Source: Thalassotalea atypica (GTDB lineage Bacteria > Pseudomonadota > Gammaproteobacteria > Enterobacterales > Alteromonadaceae). Taken from it: DNA of 64,000 nt. A model generated the notes under the pieces. That model saw only the letters and a program-made list of their open reading frames with translations, did not search any database and had not been told where the DNA came from. The stretch spans positions 4,092,001 through 4,156,000 of the forward strand of contig NZ_AP027364.1 in NCBI RefSeq assembly GCF_030295975.1, written 5' to 3'. Positions within the stretch are counted from its first letter, which is position 1. Each line of letters starts with the position of its first letter. A program made the position numbers and the translations under genes. Of the stretch, positions 28,096-36,703 are shown piece after piece.

Positions 28096-28370
28096 TCACA
28101 TTTAACTACATCGACAATGCCAAGTTCAGTTAGCTTAGTAACCACTTCAGAAAAAACTAATTCATCAATTTTCAATAAATCAACACATAACAAGAGCCAA
28201 TCATTTATTTTAATAGGCACATTATTACTACTCTCTGCTAAATATAAGTTCAACACACTCGACTGCTCGACACTGAGCAAATAAGTTTGTTTTTTCGATA
28301 TAGAGTAAACAACAACTTCCTCATTTGTACAATAAAGACAATTGTCGCTATTTATTTGGGCTGCAAGCAT
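28092..28370 (-). CDS. PqqD-family peptide chaperone-like protein of the HprK-related cassette
   Basis: Small protein of 92 residues with the PqqD/RRE winged-helix pattern: an N-terminal beta-hairpin (VVVYSISKKQTYLL), a serine-rich turn and a helix with LNLYL, then a C-terminal helix ending VVTKLTELGIVDV. PqqD-type domains bind leader peptides of RiPP precursors. It overlaps the HprK-related kinase by 4 bp and is 15 bp downstream of a Tat-signal protein gene, which is a candidate partner. The assignment relies on length, predicted fold and context; sequence identity to PqqD is low. Confidence 0.72.
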   Translation of the reverse strand: MLAAQINSDNCLYCTNEEVVVYSISKKQTYLLSVEQSSVLNLYLAESSNNVPIKINDWLLLCVDLLKIDELVFSEVVTKLTELGIVDVVKCE

Positions 28371-28385
28371 AACCTAACAGTTAGG

Positions 28386-29138
28386 TTATCCATTTTGCCA
28401 ATCATCAGATCCACTACCGTCAGACAAGCTATGGAAAAATGATGCATATTCAGAGGTACTCATATTTATCGATTCGGCAATAGTAATACCATTACGCTCA
28501 TAAATATAACTTACACCCGGAGCTGGAGCTGGGGATGCTAAATAAGTCAGTTCATAAAGTAAATACAAACCAACCACATCTTCAGTTGAGATGTAATTAT
28601 ACATCCAAGGGTCTGGATTTGTACCACCGCCGCCATTCGCCAAAAAGGCCGCATTTAAATAAGTAGCCGCTGCATGCTTAACAATGTTGCCAGCATCGTT
28701 ACCTCCAGATACAGCCCCTTCCATCACCTGCAACATTGAAAACGAGATACCACTCGAGTAGCTTACATAGTCTCCTACAACACCATTGGTAACTTTTCGA
28801 ATATTGGCAGCGCCGGTATTAAACAAGGAAGAAAAGGATGCCGAAGAAGCTACACCCGCCTGTGCCCATGCAGTTTGCGTTATCTGCCCTCTATCATTCT
28901 TCCAGTTGCCAGGACTCCAGCCGTTACATAAGCTTCCGTCATGTGTCGTTAGTGATGTGCCTACCTTTACAGACATAAAACCAGAAATAGAACAACTTGC
29001 TGCAAAAGAAGGTCTATTACCAAGAATAAGCAATAAAGGAGAAGATTTAATAAGTTTTCTTCTAGCTGATTGCGAACTCTTTAAGGAATAACCTTCCTTA
29101 TTTGGTTCACTTTTCACAACATCCATTTTATCTGCCAT
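28386..29138 (-). CDS. Tat-signal secreted protein with SPGxWKN motif, first gene of the HprK-related cassette
   Basis: Product of 250 residues, function unknown. The N-terminus carries 25 polar residues, then SARRKLIKSS, a twin-arginine pattern, a short hydrophobic stretch (LLLILG) and a plausible cleavage site at SFAA-S (around residue 48). After it comes CNGWSPGNWKN (around residues 72-82), close to the SPGYWKNH-W motif I recall from secreted proteins of unknown function, and HAAATYLNAAF (around 155-165), which also recurs in such proteins. Cysteine content is low and the tail is Ser/Gly/Asp-rich, with no PEP-CTERM end. It is 15 bp upstream of the PqqD-like gene, so it is the likely first gene of the four-gene unit, behind a candidate sigma-54 promoter. 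GGAG lies 11 bp before the ATG, which is long. Confidence 0.75.
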   Translation of the reverse strand: MADKMDVVKSEPNKEGYSLKSSQSARRKLIKSSPLLLILGNRPSFAASCSISGFMSVKVGTSLTTHDGSLCNGWSPGNWKNDRGQITQTAWAQAGVASSASFSSLFNTGAANIRKVTNGVVGDYVSYSSGISFSMLQVMEGAVSGGNDAGNIVKHAAATYLNAAFLANGGGGTNPDPWMYNYISTEDVVGLYLLYELTYLASPAPAPGVSYIYERNGITIAESINMSTSEYASFFHSLSDGSGSDDWQNG

Positions 29139-29189
29139 TTGAAGAACACTCCGATTACAACATTAATTAAAATCTTTAAACTCTAGCAC

Positions 29190-29208
29190 AAGCAAAAAAT
29201 ATGCCGCC
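29190..29208 (-). promoter_or_regulatory. candidate sigma-54 (-24/-12) promoter of the Tat-protein/HprK cassette
   Basis: Read on the minus strand: GGCATATTTTTTGCTT, with GG (29204-29205) and GC (29192-29193) exactly 10 bases apart, CA after GG and TT before GC as in TGGCACG-N4-TTGCW. This is the better of the two elements in the window. The predicted start is near 29180, about 42 bp before the ATG of the gene at 29138. An imperfect enhancer candidate, TTTTTGT (29278-29284) and ACAAAAA (29296-29302), is centred about 110 bp further upstream. Confidence 0.65.
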
Positions 29209-29730
29209 ACCTTCTTTTAGTTGATTTTGTTAGAGTTACTGGGTCAATTGATAAAAAATTTACTTTGAAAAACTCTCTTTTTGTAAAATAACCTGACAAA
29301 AATATTATAATGAATTTATAGGTAATGACATCAGTATACGCACAAAATCTAATAGCAACAAGATAGCCTAACATTAGCCAACTACAAACACCTAACTTTA
29401 ACAGATAGTACCAAAAAATTGAGTTTATTGTTTTATGTCCATGTGTAAACACCTTAGTCAATATCCATACGAGTAAAAGTTCACCATAACGAAAATACGC
29501 AAACCAGAATTAATAACACCTAGAACTTGGCGAAGCCCTTCACCGAACTGAGTCAGCAAAATTAAGCCAAAAATTTTGATAAGATTTAAGCTCATGAAAA
29601 AATCAAAAAAACACAAAGCCTTTTGATTTTAATTAAAGATATACTTTGAGTTGAAAGTGCAGCATTTCGCACCCAGTTAGACGGAATATTGAACGATTTT
29701 TTGTATGCTCGATTAGCAATAGAGTAAAAC
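29207..29730. other. intergenic stretch between the Tat-protein cassette and tRNA-Arg
   Basis: About 520 bases without a gene I can support. It holds the possible enhancer repeat at 29278-29302 described with the sigma-54 promoter and, at its right end, the approach to the tRNA promoter. An open frame of 92 codons on the minus strand (29183-29461) is not called because its 3' end contains the sigma-54 element and it has no recognisable domain. Confidence 0.5.
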
Positions 29731-29759
29731 TAGACAAATGTAGGTAGAAAATATAGTAT
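29731..29759 (+). promoter_or_regulatory. sigma-70 promoter of tRNA-Arg
   Basis: TAGACA (29731-29736), a 17-base spacer and TAGTAT (29754-29759), followed by a GC-rich discriminator (ACGCGC) typical of stable-RNA promoters, 37 bp before the tRNA gene. Confidence 0.6.
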
Positions 29760-29796
29760 TCACGCGCTAATTAACTAACGCCTCCGTTAAATTTAC

Positions 29797-29873
29797 CCAC
29801 CCGTAGCTCAGCTGGATAGAGCGCGCCCCTCCGGAGGGCGAGGCCGCAGGTTCGACTCCTGCCGGGTGGGCCA
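29797..29873 (+). tRNA. tRNA-Arg, anticodon CCG
   Basis: A complete 77-base cloverleaf: acceptor CCACCCG paired with CGGGTGG, D-arm GCTC...GAGC, anticodon stem CGCCC/GGGCG with loop CTCCGGA giving anticodon CCG (codon CGG), variable loop AGGCC, T-arm GCAGG-TTCGACT-CCTGC, discriminator G, and an encoded CCA. It stands alone with no neighbouring integrase or duplicated 3' end that would mark an attachment site. Confidence 0.96.
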
Positions 29874-29950
29874 TCATTTAGACTATCTCAATCCACTAAA
29901 ACTTATATAATTAGTATTGCTCGCCCACATTTACCCTTAGTGAAAAGTCT

Positions 29951-30181
29951 CTATTTGGCGCTAAATACTTTCTTAAAATTCTTTTCATTCCAACCAATCA
30001 TAATTTCATTGCCTATCTTAAGGACTGGCACTGACCGTGCGCCTATCGCATCTAACTCTTTTCTACCACGTTGCATTTTTGCATTGGTTAAACGGTAGGG
30101 GATGTTGTTGTCATCAAGATATTTCTGAGCCTGCTTGCAGTGGCTGCATTTATCAGAAATGTATAAAACAATGCGTTTCAT
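29951..30181 (-). CDS. glutaredoxin family protein
   Basis: Short thioredoxin-fold protein of 76 residues. The redox motif CSHC (residues 12-15, in SDKCSHCKQAQKYL) is followed by the cis-proline segment ARSVPVLKIGNEIMIGW (around residues 48-64), as in glutaredoxin-like NrdH/UXX proteins. It is probably cytoplasmic and could reduce disulfides with glutathione or thioredoxin reductase. No ribonucleotide reductase gene is adjacent. The ATG has no clear SD. It is convergent with the tRNA gene. Confidence 0.85.
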   Translation of the reverse strand: MKRIVLYISDKCSHCKQAQKYLDDNNIPYRLTNAKMQRGRKELDAIGARSVPVLKIGNEIMIGWNEKNFKKVFSAK

Positions 30182-30282
30182 AGGTAGGGCTCTACTATTG
30201 AGTTATCGTTACTCATTATTTTACGGGAATAAATGTAGCGAGACAAAAGTCAAACACGATTAATTACTAATAACCTAAAAGC

Positions 30283-31071
30283 CTATTGGGTTAAAATCAA
30301 ACCATTTTTAACTGCAAACTGTACGAGCTCTGAGTGAGAATTAAGAGATAGTGTATCCATTATTCGATACTTATGTGACTCTATGGTTCGGCTGCTAAGG
30401 AATAACTTTTCACCTATTTCTTTGGCCGTATAACCGGTGGCAAGTAGACTAATGATTTCGCGTTGTTTCAAGCTCAAAACAGACAAAGCATCTTCACTTT
30501 CTGCCATCGCTTGCTGGTGAAATTTTTGCTCGGTTAAAAGCTCAGAAAATTTCCAATAACTTGCGCACATTTCACCAATCAACTTCAATCTAACAAAGTA
30601 ATGCTCTGGAATTGGCTCTTTATTCTCATCAAACTGACCAATAGCAAATCCTCCCCAGATAACGCCGAACATTTTTAGCGGTAACACGCAATGCCAACAC
30701 ATTCCTTGTGCGTAGAGCTTTTGCAGCACTTCTATATCAGTATTTTGCAATTGCTGACGGTCAAACTTTACGGCGAGTTTACTCGAATTCAAATAGGTTA
30801 AATAAGGATCCATATTTTCAACATCCGACGTGCTCGGCAGTTTTGGCACTCCATCTTGAGCTACAGAAATGGCATTACCATCTTTTACGAATGATTGTGA
30901 CGCAGGAAACAAGGTCACCCTATCGATACCAAAACGTTTAATCACATCGAGAATGATTTCGTTTATCACCTGCTTTGTGTTAGCTAATGATGAAGTCATT
31001 AACTTATTCGATAAACTCGATAGATAGACGTCGAAAGATTCTTCATCTCGCGTATCAAATAATCCACTCAT
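30283..31071 (-). CDS. LuxR-family transcriptional regulator with N-terminal GAF-like sensor
   Basis: DNA-binding regulator of 262 residues. The last 65 residues form a LuxR/NarL helix-turn-helix: LSLKQREIISLLATGYTAKE, IGEKLFLSSRTIESHKYRIM. Residues about 15-175 form a GAF-like sensor domain (INEIILDVIKRFGIDRVTLF and VLPLKMFGVIWGGFAIG are typical GAF strands). It lacks a receiver domain and is not preceded by a kinase gene, so it may respond to a ligand directly. SD GGTGAG is 10 bp upstream. It is followed by 101 bp to the glutaredoxin gene on the same strand, and the 490 bp upstream are empty of genes. Confidence 0.83.
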   Translation of the reverse strand: MSGLFDTRDEESFDVYLSSLSNKLMTSSLANTKQVINEIILDVIKRFGIDRVTLFPASQSFVKDGNAISVAQDGVPKLPSTSDVENMDPYLTYLNSSKLAVKFDRQQLQNTDIEVLQKLYAQGMCWHCVLPLKMFGVIWGGFAIGQFDENKEPIPEHYFVRLKLIGEMCASYWKFSELLTEQKFHQQAMAESEDALSVLSLKQREIISLLATGYTAKEIGEKLFLSSRTIESHKYRIMDTLSLNSHSELVQFAVKNGLILTQ

Positions 31072-31563
31072 AGATTTATACTCACCATCAATTTAACTCA
31101 CTTCAATCCCTTTAATTTATCTCGATTTAGGCCAAGACTCCACTAAAGAACAGCCGTTCTACTAATTTTAATCACAAATGAACAAATGATTAACAATCGT
31201 GTACTTTATCCTCTCCAGATCAGCGCTTTAAGTAACGCCACCACTCTTACGCGATATGCCCAATGTGTATGGTACAAAATATGAACAAGCCTATCATAGA
31301 ACTTATTAAAAATATGAAATGGTACGTCAAATGGAAATTGGCTTAACCTATTACTTGAATGTTGATAATAAGCTAATTAAATTCAACCAATCGCAATCAT
31401 ATTTCTATCCTAATATTATGATTATACTTAATTCATCTCGTATTTATTAGGTGTTAACTGTGCTAGTTTTGTTTTCTATAAAATTAGTAATAATACTGTA
31501 GAACTGAGCCTATTAGTTTTACTATCCTAATAACATACAATTTTCTTCTCACAAGGGTTTACC
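31072..31563. other. gene-free stretch upstream of the MoxR operon
   Basis: About 490 bases with no open frame I can support, very AT-rich. It contains the divergent promoter regions of the LuxR-type gene and the MoxR operon. A possible sigma-70 promoter for the latter is TTGTTT (31469-31474), 16 bp, TAATAC (31491-31496), about 65 bp before the ATG; its spacing is slightly short. Confidence 0.4.
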
Positions 31564-32535
31564 ATGAGCCAAGCACAACAAGACATTGCCACCTTATACC
31601 AACAAGTGAGCCGCTCGGTCATTGGGCAATCACATGTCGTGAAAAGCATGATCATTGGCATGCTAACAGGTGGGCATTTATTGCTTGAAGGACTACCAGG
31701 TACGGCGAAAACTCGTTCAATTAAAGCCTTGGCACAGACCATCAAAGCGAGTTTTGGCCGTATTCAATTCACTCCAGATCTACTTCCATCTGATGTTACC
31801 GGCACCGACGTTTATCAAGAAGTTGACGGTAAACCAAGCCTAACATTCCAAGCAGGACCAGTGTTTAACTCAATTGTGCTCGCTGATGAAATAAACCGTG
31901 CGCCTGCCAAGGTACAGGCAGCCTTACTAGAAGCGATGGCCGAAGGCACATTAACCGTTGGCGATATCACCCATAAATTGCCTGAGATTTTTATGGTACT
32001 AGCAACACAAAATCCGATTGAGCAAGAAGGTACATATCCTTTACCTGAAGCGCAAATGGATCGCTTTTTAATGAAAGTGAACGTGGATTATCCTGATTTT
32101 GACTCGGAGCTTTCTATTGTTAAATTGGTTCGAGGCGAAGAGAACAGCTCAGGCTTTACACCTGAACAAACCATCAATATTGAACATATTTTAACTGGCA
32201 GAAAAGAAGTACAACATATTCATGTTTCAGAGTTAGTAGAACGTTATTTAGTTAGCCTAGTCATTGCCACCAGACAGCCAGAGAAATACCCAAATTCAAA
32301 ACTTTCACAATGGTTAACGGCAGGAGCTAGCCCAAGAGCATCGATAGCACTCGACAAATGTGCCCGCGCTCATGCATGGCTTGAAGGGCGAGATTTTGCA
32401 GAGCCTGACGATGTTCGAGCAATTGCCCATCAAGTATTGGCTCATCGCCTTATTTTGAGTTTTGATGCTATTGCCGATGGCATTAGTGCGCAAGACGTTG
32501 TAGACGAACTCTTACATCACGTACTTATCGGCTAA
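31564..32535 (+). CDS. MoxR family AAA+ ATPase
   Basis: AAA+ ATPase of 323 residues that typically acts as a chaperone for VWA-domain proteins. Walker A is GLPGTAKT (around residues 43-50), the Walker B region VLADEINRAPAK (around 108-119), and sensor 1 is in LATQNPIEQEGTYPLPEAQMDRF. It starts a likely six-gene operon (MoxR, DUF58, DUF4381, two VWA proteins, BatD) with short gaps or overlaps throughout. SD AAGGG lies 8 bp before the ATG. MoxR-Bat operons are linked to envelope stress or aerotolerance in some bacteria. Confidence 0.92.
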   Translation: MSQAQQDIATLYQQVSRSVIGQSHVVKSMIIGMLTGGHLLLEGLPGTAKTRSIKALAQTIKASFGRIQFTPDLLPSDVTGTDVYQEVDGKPSLTFQAGPVFNSIVLADEINRAPAKVQAALLEAMAEGTLTVGDITHKLPEIFMVLATQNPIEQEGTYPLPEAQMDRFLMKVNVDYPDFDSELSIVKLVRGEENSSGFTPEQTINIEHILTGRKEVQHIHVSELVERYLVSLVIATRQPEKYPNSKLSQWLTAGASPRASIALDKCARAHAWLEGRDFAEPDDVRAIAHQVLAHRLILSFDAIADGISAQDVVDELLHHVLIG

Positions 32536-32546
32536 GAAGCAAGACG

Positions 32547-33509
32547 ATGCAAAATAAACATCGAATTAAACAGCCCATATCAGATCTTGATCCGCGCATT
32601 GCTTGTGATTTCAAGGCCCTGTTTTTAATAAAAAATCAAGCAGTTGGCTTTGATTTTCTTGGGCACCAGAAAGCACGCAGTGTGCTGTCTGGCCGTCACC
32701 AGTCTCAATTTAGAGGCCGAGGACTGAATTTCGAAGAGTTGCGCCATTATCAAAAAGGCGATGATATCCGTACTTTAGATTGGCGCGTAACACTACGTAC
32801 AGGCAAACCACATGTACGTGCTTACACAGAAGAAAAAGATCACCAAGTAGTGTTGTGTGTAGACCAACGCCGCAATATGTTCTTTTCTTCTGTTGATACC
32901 ATGAAATCAGTGATTGCAGCTGAAATAGCAACACTTTGTGGATGGCGAATACTCGCAGATAACGACCGTATCGGTGCGCTTGTGTTTGATGATGAAAAGC
33001 AGCAGTGGTTTGAGCCCCAACGAAATCAATACCAAATAATGCGTTTAATGAGACACTTGGCAACCAGTACTCAACACTTAAGTAGTGCAGAATCATTGGC
33101 AAAGTCCGATCAAACTGAGCAACCATTTATAAAAATGTTACAGCAACTCGTAAGAACCAATGCTAAAAATAGAGTGTACATATTTATCAGTGACTTTCAT
33201 GATTTGACTGCGGAAGCTGTTGCGCTAATCAAGAAAATTCAGCTTCATAACAATGTCTTGTCTGTCATGATCAACGATCCAATGGAACAAAAATTAGATA
33301 TTGATAGCTCATTGATCGTTAGCGATGGCCAATGGCAGTTACGAATCGAATCATCGGATACCGAACTTGCTCAAAAATTTACTGACGAATTTAACCAAAC
33401 CAAGCAGAATTTGTCCGATTTACTAAAGTCACAAAAAATACCTTTGATCAGTCTGGACACTGCGGGCTCACACATAATGCAATTTAAAAAAGCATTGGGG
33501 GCGAGATGA
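32547..33509 (+). CDS. DUF58 domain protein (VWA-like, Bat operon)
   Basis: Protein of 320 residues. The DUF58 signature GRGLNFEELRHYQKGDDIRTLDW (around residues 52-74) is complete, including the RxxDW motif, followed by a VWA-like fold. It has no signal peptide. It lies 11 bp after the MoxR gene and overlaps the next by 4 bp (ATGA). DUF58 proteins accompany MoxR ATPases almost invariably and are thought to help VWA-protein assembly. Confidence 0.9.
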   Translation: MQNKHRIKQPISDLDPRIACDFKALFLIKNQAVGFDFLGHQKARSVLSGRHQSQFRGRGLNFEELRHYQKGDDIRTLDWRVTLRTGKPHVRAYTEEKDHQVVLCVDQRRNMFFSSVDTMKSVIAAEIATLCGWRILADNDRIGALVFDDEKQQWFEPQRNQYQIMRLMRHLATSTQHLSSAESLAKSDQTEQPFIKMLQQLVRTNAKNRVYIFISDFHDLTAEAVALIKKIQLHNNVLSVMINDPMEQKLDIDSSLIVSDGQWQLRIESSDTELAQKFTDEFNQTKQNLSDLLKSQKIPLISLDTAGSHIMQFKKALGAR

Positions 33510-34048
33510 TATTTGCATTTTTCAATAACCCTGGTGCTGGTGCTGCGAAGTACCTTCTAAGAGATTTAGTCGATGCACCTTTACCCCACAGCGTTGCTTG
33601 GTGGCCACAAACAATAGGTTGGGCGATCTTACTCGCCGTCGCTATACTTTTTTTATGTGTAAAATTGGTTCAACAAGCGCGTCACTGGTGGCAAAACCGA
33701 TACCGTACAGAGGCAGCAGAGGCATTAGCCAAAGTAGACTTAGCCCAAACTCAAACAGCATTGCTACATATTCACCAAATACTGCAACTCACTATACGAT
33801 ATGCCTACCCGAACATTGCTAGCACCGAACTATATGGGCACTCGTTGATTTCGTTTTTAGAACGTACAGGTGATGTGGAGCTACCAAGTACTTTAGGCGC
33901 TAAATGGCAAAATGCCTTAAATCAACCTTCCCTTGTAGAACAAATAAGTAGGAATGAAATCTTGGAAATTCAAACGCAGCTTGTTCAATGGGCCAAGCAG
34001 CACACAGTTACAGCATCAATTGTTGAACAGGGAGATGATCATGTTTGA
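33506..34048 (+). CDS. DUF4381 membrane protein (Bat operon)
   Basis: Small inner-membrane protein of 180 residues with one clear transmembrane segment (about residues 35-57, IGWAILLAVAILFLCVKLV) and a cytoplasmic tail with the DUF4381 pattern. Members of this family occur only within MoxR-Bat operons. It overlaps the DUF58 gene by 4 bp and the following VWA gene by 8 bp, so translation is coupled. The function is not known beyond the context. Confidence 0.85.
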   Translation: MIFAFFNNPGAGAAKYLLRDLVDAPLPHSVAWWPQTIGWAILLAVAILFLCVKLVQQARHWWQNRYRTEAAEALAKVDLAQTQTALLHIHQILQLTIRYAYPNIASTELYGHSLISFLERTGDVELPSTLGAKWQNALNQPSLVEQISRNEILEIQTQLVQWAKQHTVTASIVEQGDDHV

Positions 34049-35084
34049 ATTTGTCTATCCTGGCTGGTTTTTAGTGTTTCCACTGCCCTATTTAATTTAT
34101 AAATTTGTACCTGCTTATCAAACTCGGCGTAGCGCAGTCAAAGTACCTTTTTTCGGTAAGCTGCTTGAGTTAATTGATGAAAAACCACAAGAAGGTGCTG
34201 AATGCCTAGAGCCGTCGACGTGGCAGAAAATAGCCATGATTTTGGCATGGACGGCAGTACTAACTGCACTTGCAAAGCCGATGTGGCTTGGACCCGTTCA
34301 GCAACGAGAGATGATTGGACGTGATGTTATGGTGGTCGTGGATCTTTCGGGTTCTATGGAAACGGAAGACTTCATGTTAAGCAATGGCGCGATGGGCTCT
34401 CGATTATCAGCAATTAAAGAAGTATTGACCGACTTTAGTCAAGACCGAGAAGGAGATCGTTTAGGTCTGATTTTATTTGGTGATTCTGCGTATCTGCAAG
34501 CACCATTTACCGCCGATCATCAAGCATGGTTAGAATTATTGAATGAAACAGAAGTCGCTATGGCCGGACAAAGTACACATCTTGGAGATGCCATCGGCTT
34601 AGCGATTAAGATTTTTAATCAACCGAACCAAACAAACCCAAATAAAGAAAAAGTCGCCATTGTTTTTACCGACGGGAATGACACTGACAGCTTAGTTCCT
34701 CCCATAGATGCTGCTAAAGTTGCCGCGGCGAAAGATATTCGTATTCATATGGTTGCAATAGGTGATCCGCAAACCGTAGGCGAACAAGCGATGGATATGG
34801 AAGTTATTGAAAAAGTGGCTTCGTTAACCACTGGCCAGTCCTTTATTGCGCTTTCACCCACCGAATTGCAACGTGTAAATCAAACAATTAGCGAACTCGA
34901 GCAGCAAACATACTCTAGCGTTAATTTTCAGCCAAAAATGAGCATGCATTATGTCCCTATTTTGTTTTTGCTGTTTTTGTATTTACTAGGTTTTTACAGT
35001 GCGATGTTTCGTCGCCAATATCAAAGCAAAGCCGTTAGGCAAAAAGCACGCTCTGTTGCATCAAATAGCAAGGGAGCAAAATAA
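34041..35084 (+). CDS. batA: VWA-domain protein BatA
   Basis: Inner-membrane protein of 347 residues with a VWA domain carrying the MIDAS motif VVDLSGSMETED (around residues 97-108), plus T in TFTDGNDTD (around 211). Two N-terminal and one C-terminal hydrophobic segments anchor it. I chose the ATG at 34041 because GGGAG at 34030-34034 has ideal 6 bp spacing; an ATG at 34035 and an upstream frame to 33954 have no usable SD and would overlap DUF4381 further. Stop and next start overlap (TAATG). Confidence 0.88.
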   Translation: MFEFVYPGWFLVFPLPYLIYKFVPAYQTRRSAVKVPFFGKLLELIDEKPQEGAECLEPSTWQKIAMILAWTAVLTALAKPMWLGPVQQREMIGRDVMVVVDLSGSMETEDFMLSNGAMGSRLSAIKEVLTDFSQDREGDRLGLILFGDSAYLQAPFTADHQAWLELLNETEVAMAGQSTHLGDAIGLAIKIFNQPNQTNPNKEKVAIVFTDGNDTDSLVPPIDAAKVAAAKDIRIHMVAIGDPQTVGEQAMDMEVIEKVASLTTGQSFIALSPTELQRVNQTISELEQQTYSSVNFQPKMSMHYVPILFLLFLYLLGFYSAMFRRQYQSKAVRQKARSVASNSKGAK

Positions 35085-36703
35085 TGACTGACTACATTAT
35101 ATGGGAACAGTTTCATTTCATGCGTCCTTTGTGGTTATTATCACTTGTACCTGCCTATTTTGTCTTTTACTGGCGTTGGCGCATTGAAAATAAAACCAAT
35201 GAACATCAAAAGAATCTGCCAAAGCATTTGCTAAAAGCCTTAACTGTTGGTCAAAATGCATGGCAACAACATATGCCACTTAAAATGTTGGCTGTAGTGG
35301 CAACGTTATTAATCATCGTGATTTCAGGCCCTACTTGGCAGCGACAAGCTTCTCCATTTGGTGAAGATAAGGCACCGCTGTTAGTTGTTTTAGATGTTTC
35401 TGCAAGCATGCTCCAAACTGATGTTAAGCCAAGTCGCTTGGCGCGCGCTAAACAAAAAATTGAAGACATTTTAAGCCAACGTAATGGTGGCCAAACCGGG
35501 CTAATTGTGTACACCGGTAGCGCACATTTAGCCATGCCTTTAACACAAGATATCGATATTTTTAAACCGCTGCTTCATGCTGTAACGCCACGTATTATGC
35601 CTAGGCAAGGGAAATTTGCTGAATATACATTGCCGCTTATTGATAAACAATTTGCCAAACAAAATGTCCCCGGCACAGTTTTACTAGTCACCGATGGGAT
35701 CGGTAGTCAAACAGTTGAAGCGTTTGGTCAATACTTTGAGCAGTCCCGCCATCAATTATTAATATTAGCAATGGGGAATGATGAAAAGCCAAGTGATATT
35801 ACATTAGATATGGATGGTCTGAATCGTTTAGCAAGCGTCAGCAACGCAAAAATAAACACAGTAACTATTGATAATGAGGACGTTAATTGGATAGCAAAGC
35901 AAATCAATCGCCACATGCAAATCAGTGCCGACAGCGCACTACCATGGCAAGACATGGGCTACTCACTGACATACGTGATCGCTGTATTATTTTTAATGTG
36001 GTTTAGACGCGGTTGGTTAGTGCAGTGGTCTGTGACGGGTATTTTACTAATCGGTATCGCAACACCTACGCAAAGCTATGCGGCTAGCTGGCAATTTGCC
36101 GATTTGTGGATGACTAAAGATCAACAAGGTCAATTGCACTTTAATCAAGGTGAGTTCATAGAGGCCGCCCAAGATTTCACCCAGCCTATGCACAAAGCAA
36201 CGGCTTATTTTTACGCTGAAGAATACAAAAAGGCACACAGTTTCTATTTAAGAGAAGATTCGTTAGCTGCTATGTTTGGTGCAGCTAATGCGCTCGCCCA
36301 TCAGCGTGAATATATTGCAGCGAGAAACCTCTATAGAGAATTAGTTGCCCTAGACAAAGATTTTCCTAATGCGGTTCATAACCTACAAGTACTGCAAAAA
36401 CTGATTGATGAAATAAATTCAATGAGTGAGTCACAGGCAAACACTGAAAACGAAGCCTCTAAGGAATTAGGAGAAGCCCCGCAAACCAGCGACGGTGCAG
36501 ACGAACAAACCACTAAAGAATTGATGATTGAAGAATCACTGAGTGCAGAACAAATACTGCAAAATGAAGCCTTGAATAGAAAGTGGATGGAACGTGTTCA
36601 ATCCAATCCTGAGCGTTTTTTGGCAAGTAAGTTTCAGCTGCAATTACAGCAGAGCAAGTCCACCCAAACAGCTACTAAAAATAAAGCAGGAGCGCAGGAA
36701 TGA
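35084..36703 (+). CDS. batB: VWA-domain and TPR protein BatB
   Basis: Protein of 539 residues fusing a VWA domain (MIDAS VLDVSASMLQTD around residues 103-114) to a C-terminal tail with TPR repeats (about residues 350-445: FNQGEFIEAAQDF and ARNLYRELVALDKDFPNAVHNL). Hydrophobic segments near residues 15-30, 60-80, 295-315 and 318-336 anchor it. The TPR tail corresponds to a separate BatC in some bacteria, so this looks like a BatB-BatC fusion. A 1 bp TAATG overlap joins it to batA, and the stop overlaps batD by 4 bp. Confidence 0.88.
   Translation: MTDYIIWEQFHFMRPLWLLSLVPAYFVFYWRWRIENKTNEHQKNLPKHLLKALTVGQNAWQQHMPLKMLAVVATLLIIVISGPTWQRQASPFGEDKAPLLVVLDVSASMLQTDVKPSRLARAKQKIEDILSQRNGGQTGLIVYTGSAHLAMPLTQDIDIFKPLLHAVTPRIMPRQGKFAEYTLPLIDKQFAKQNVPGTVLLVTDGIGSQTVEAFGQYFEQSRHQLLILAMGNDEKPSDITLDMDGLNRLASVSNAKINTVTIDNEDVNWIAKQINRHMQISADSALPWQDMGYSLTYVIAVLFLMWFRRGWLVQWSVTGILLIGIATPTQSYAASWQFADLWMTKDQQGQLHFNQGEFIEAAQDFTQPMHKATAYFYAEEYKKAHSFYLREDSLAAMFGAANALAHQREYIAARNLYRELVALDKDFPNAVHNLQVLQKLIDEINSMSESQANTENEASKELGEAPQTSDGADEQTTKELMIEESLSAEQILQNEALNRKWMERVQSNPERFLASKFQLQLQQSKSTQTATKNKAGAQE

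Noticed and set aside
29183-29461. 92-codon open frame on the minus strand with hydrophobic segments
   Set aside because: No known domain, and its 3' end contains the best sigma-54 element of the window, so it is more likely a chance frame in regulatory DNA.
29797-29873. tRNA-Arg as an integration site of a mobile element
   Set aside because: No integrase, phage gene or duplicated 3' end of the tRNA is visible on either side.
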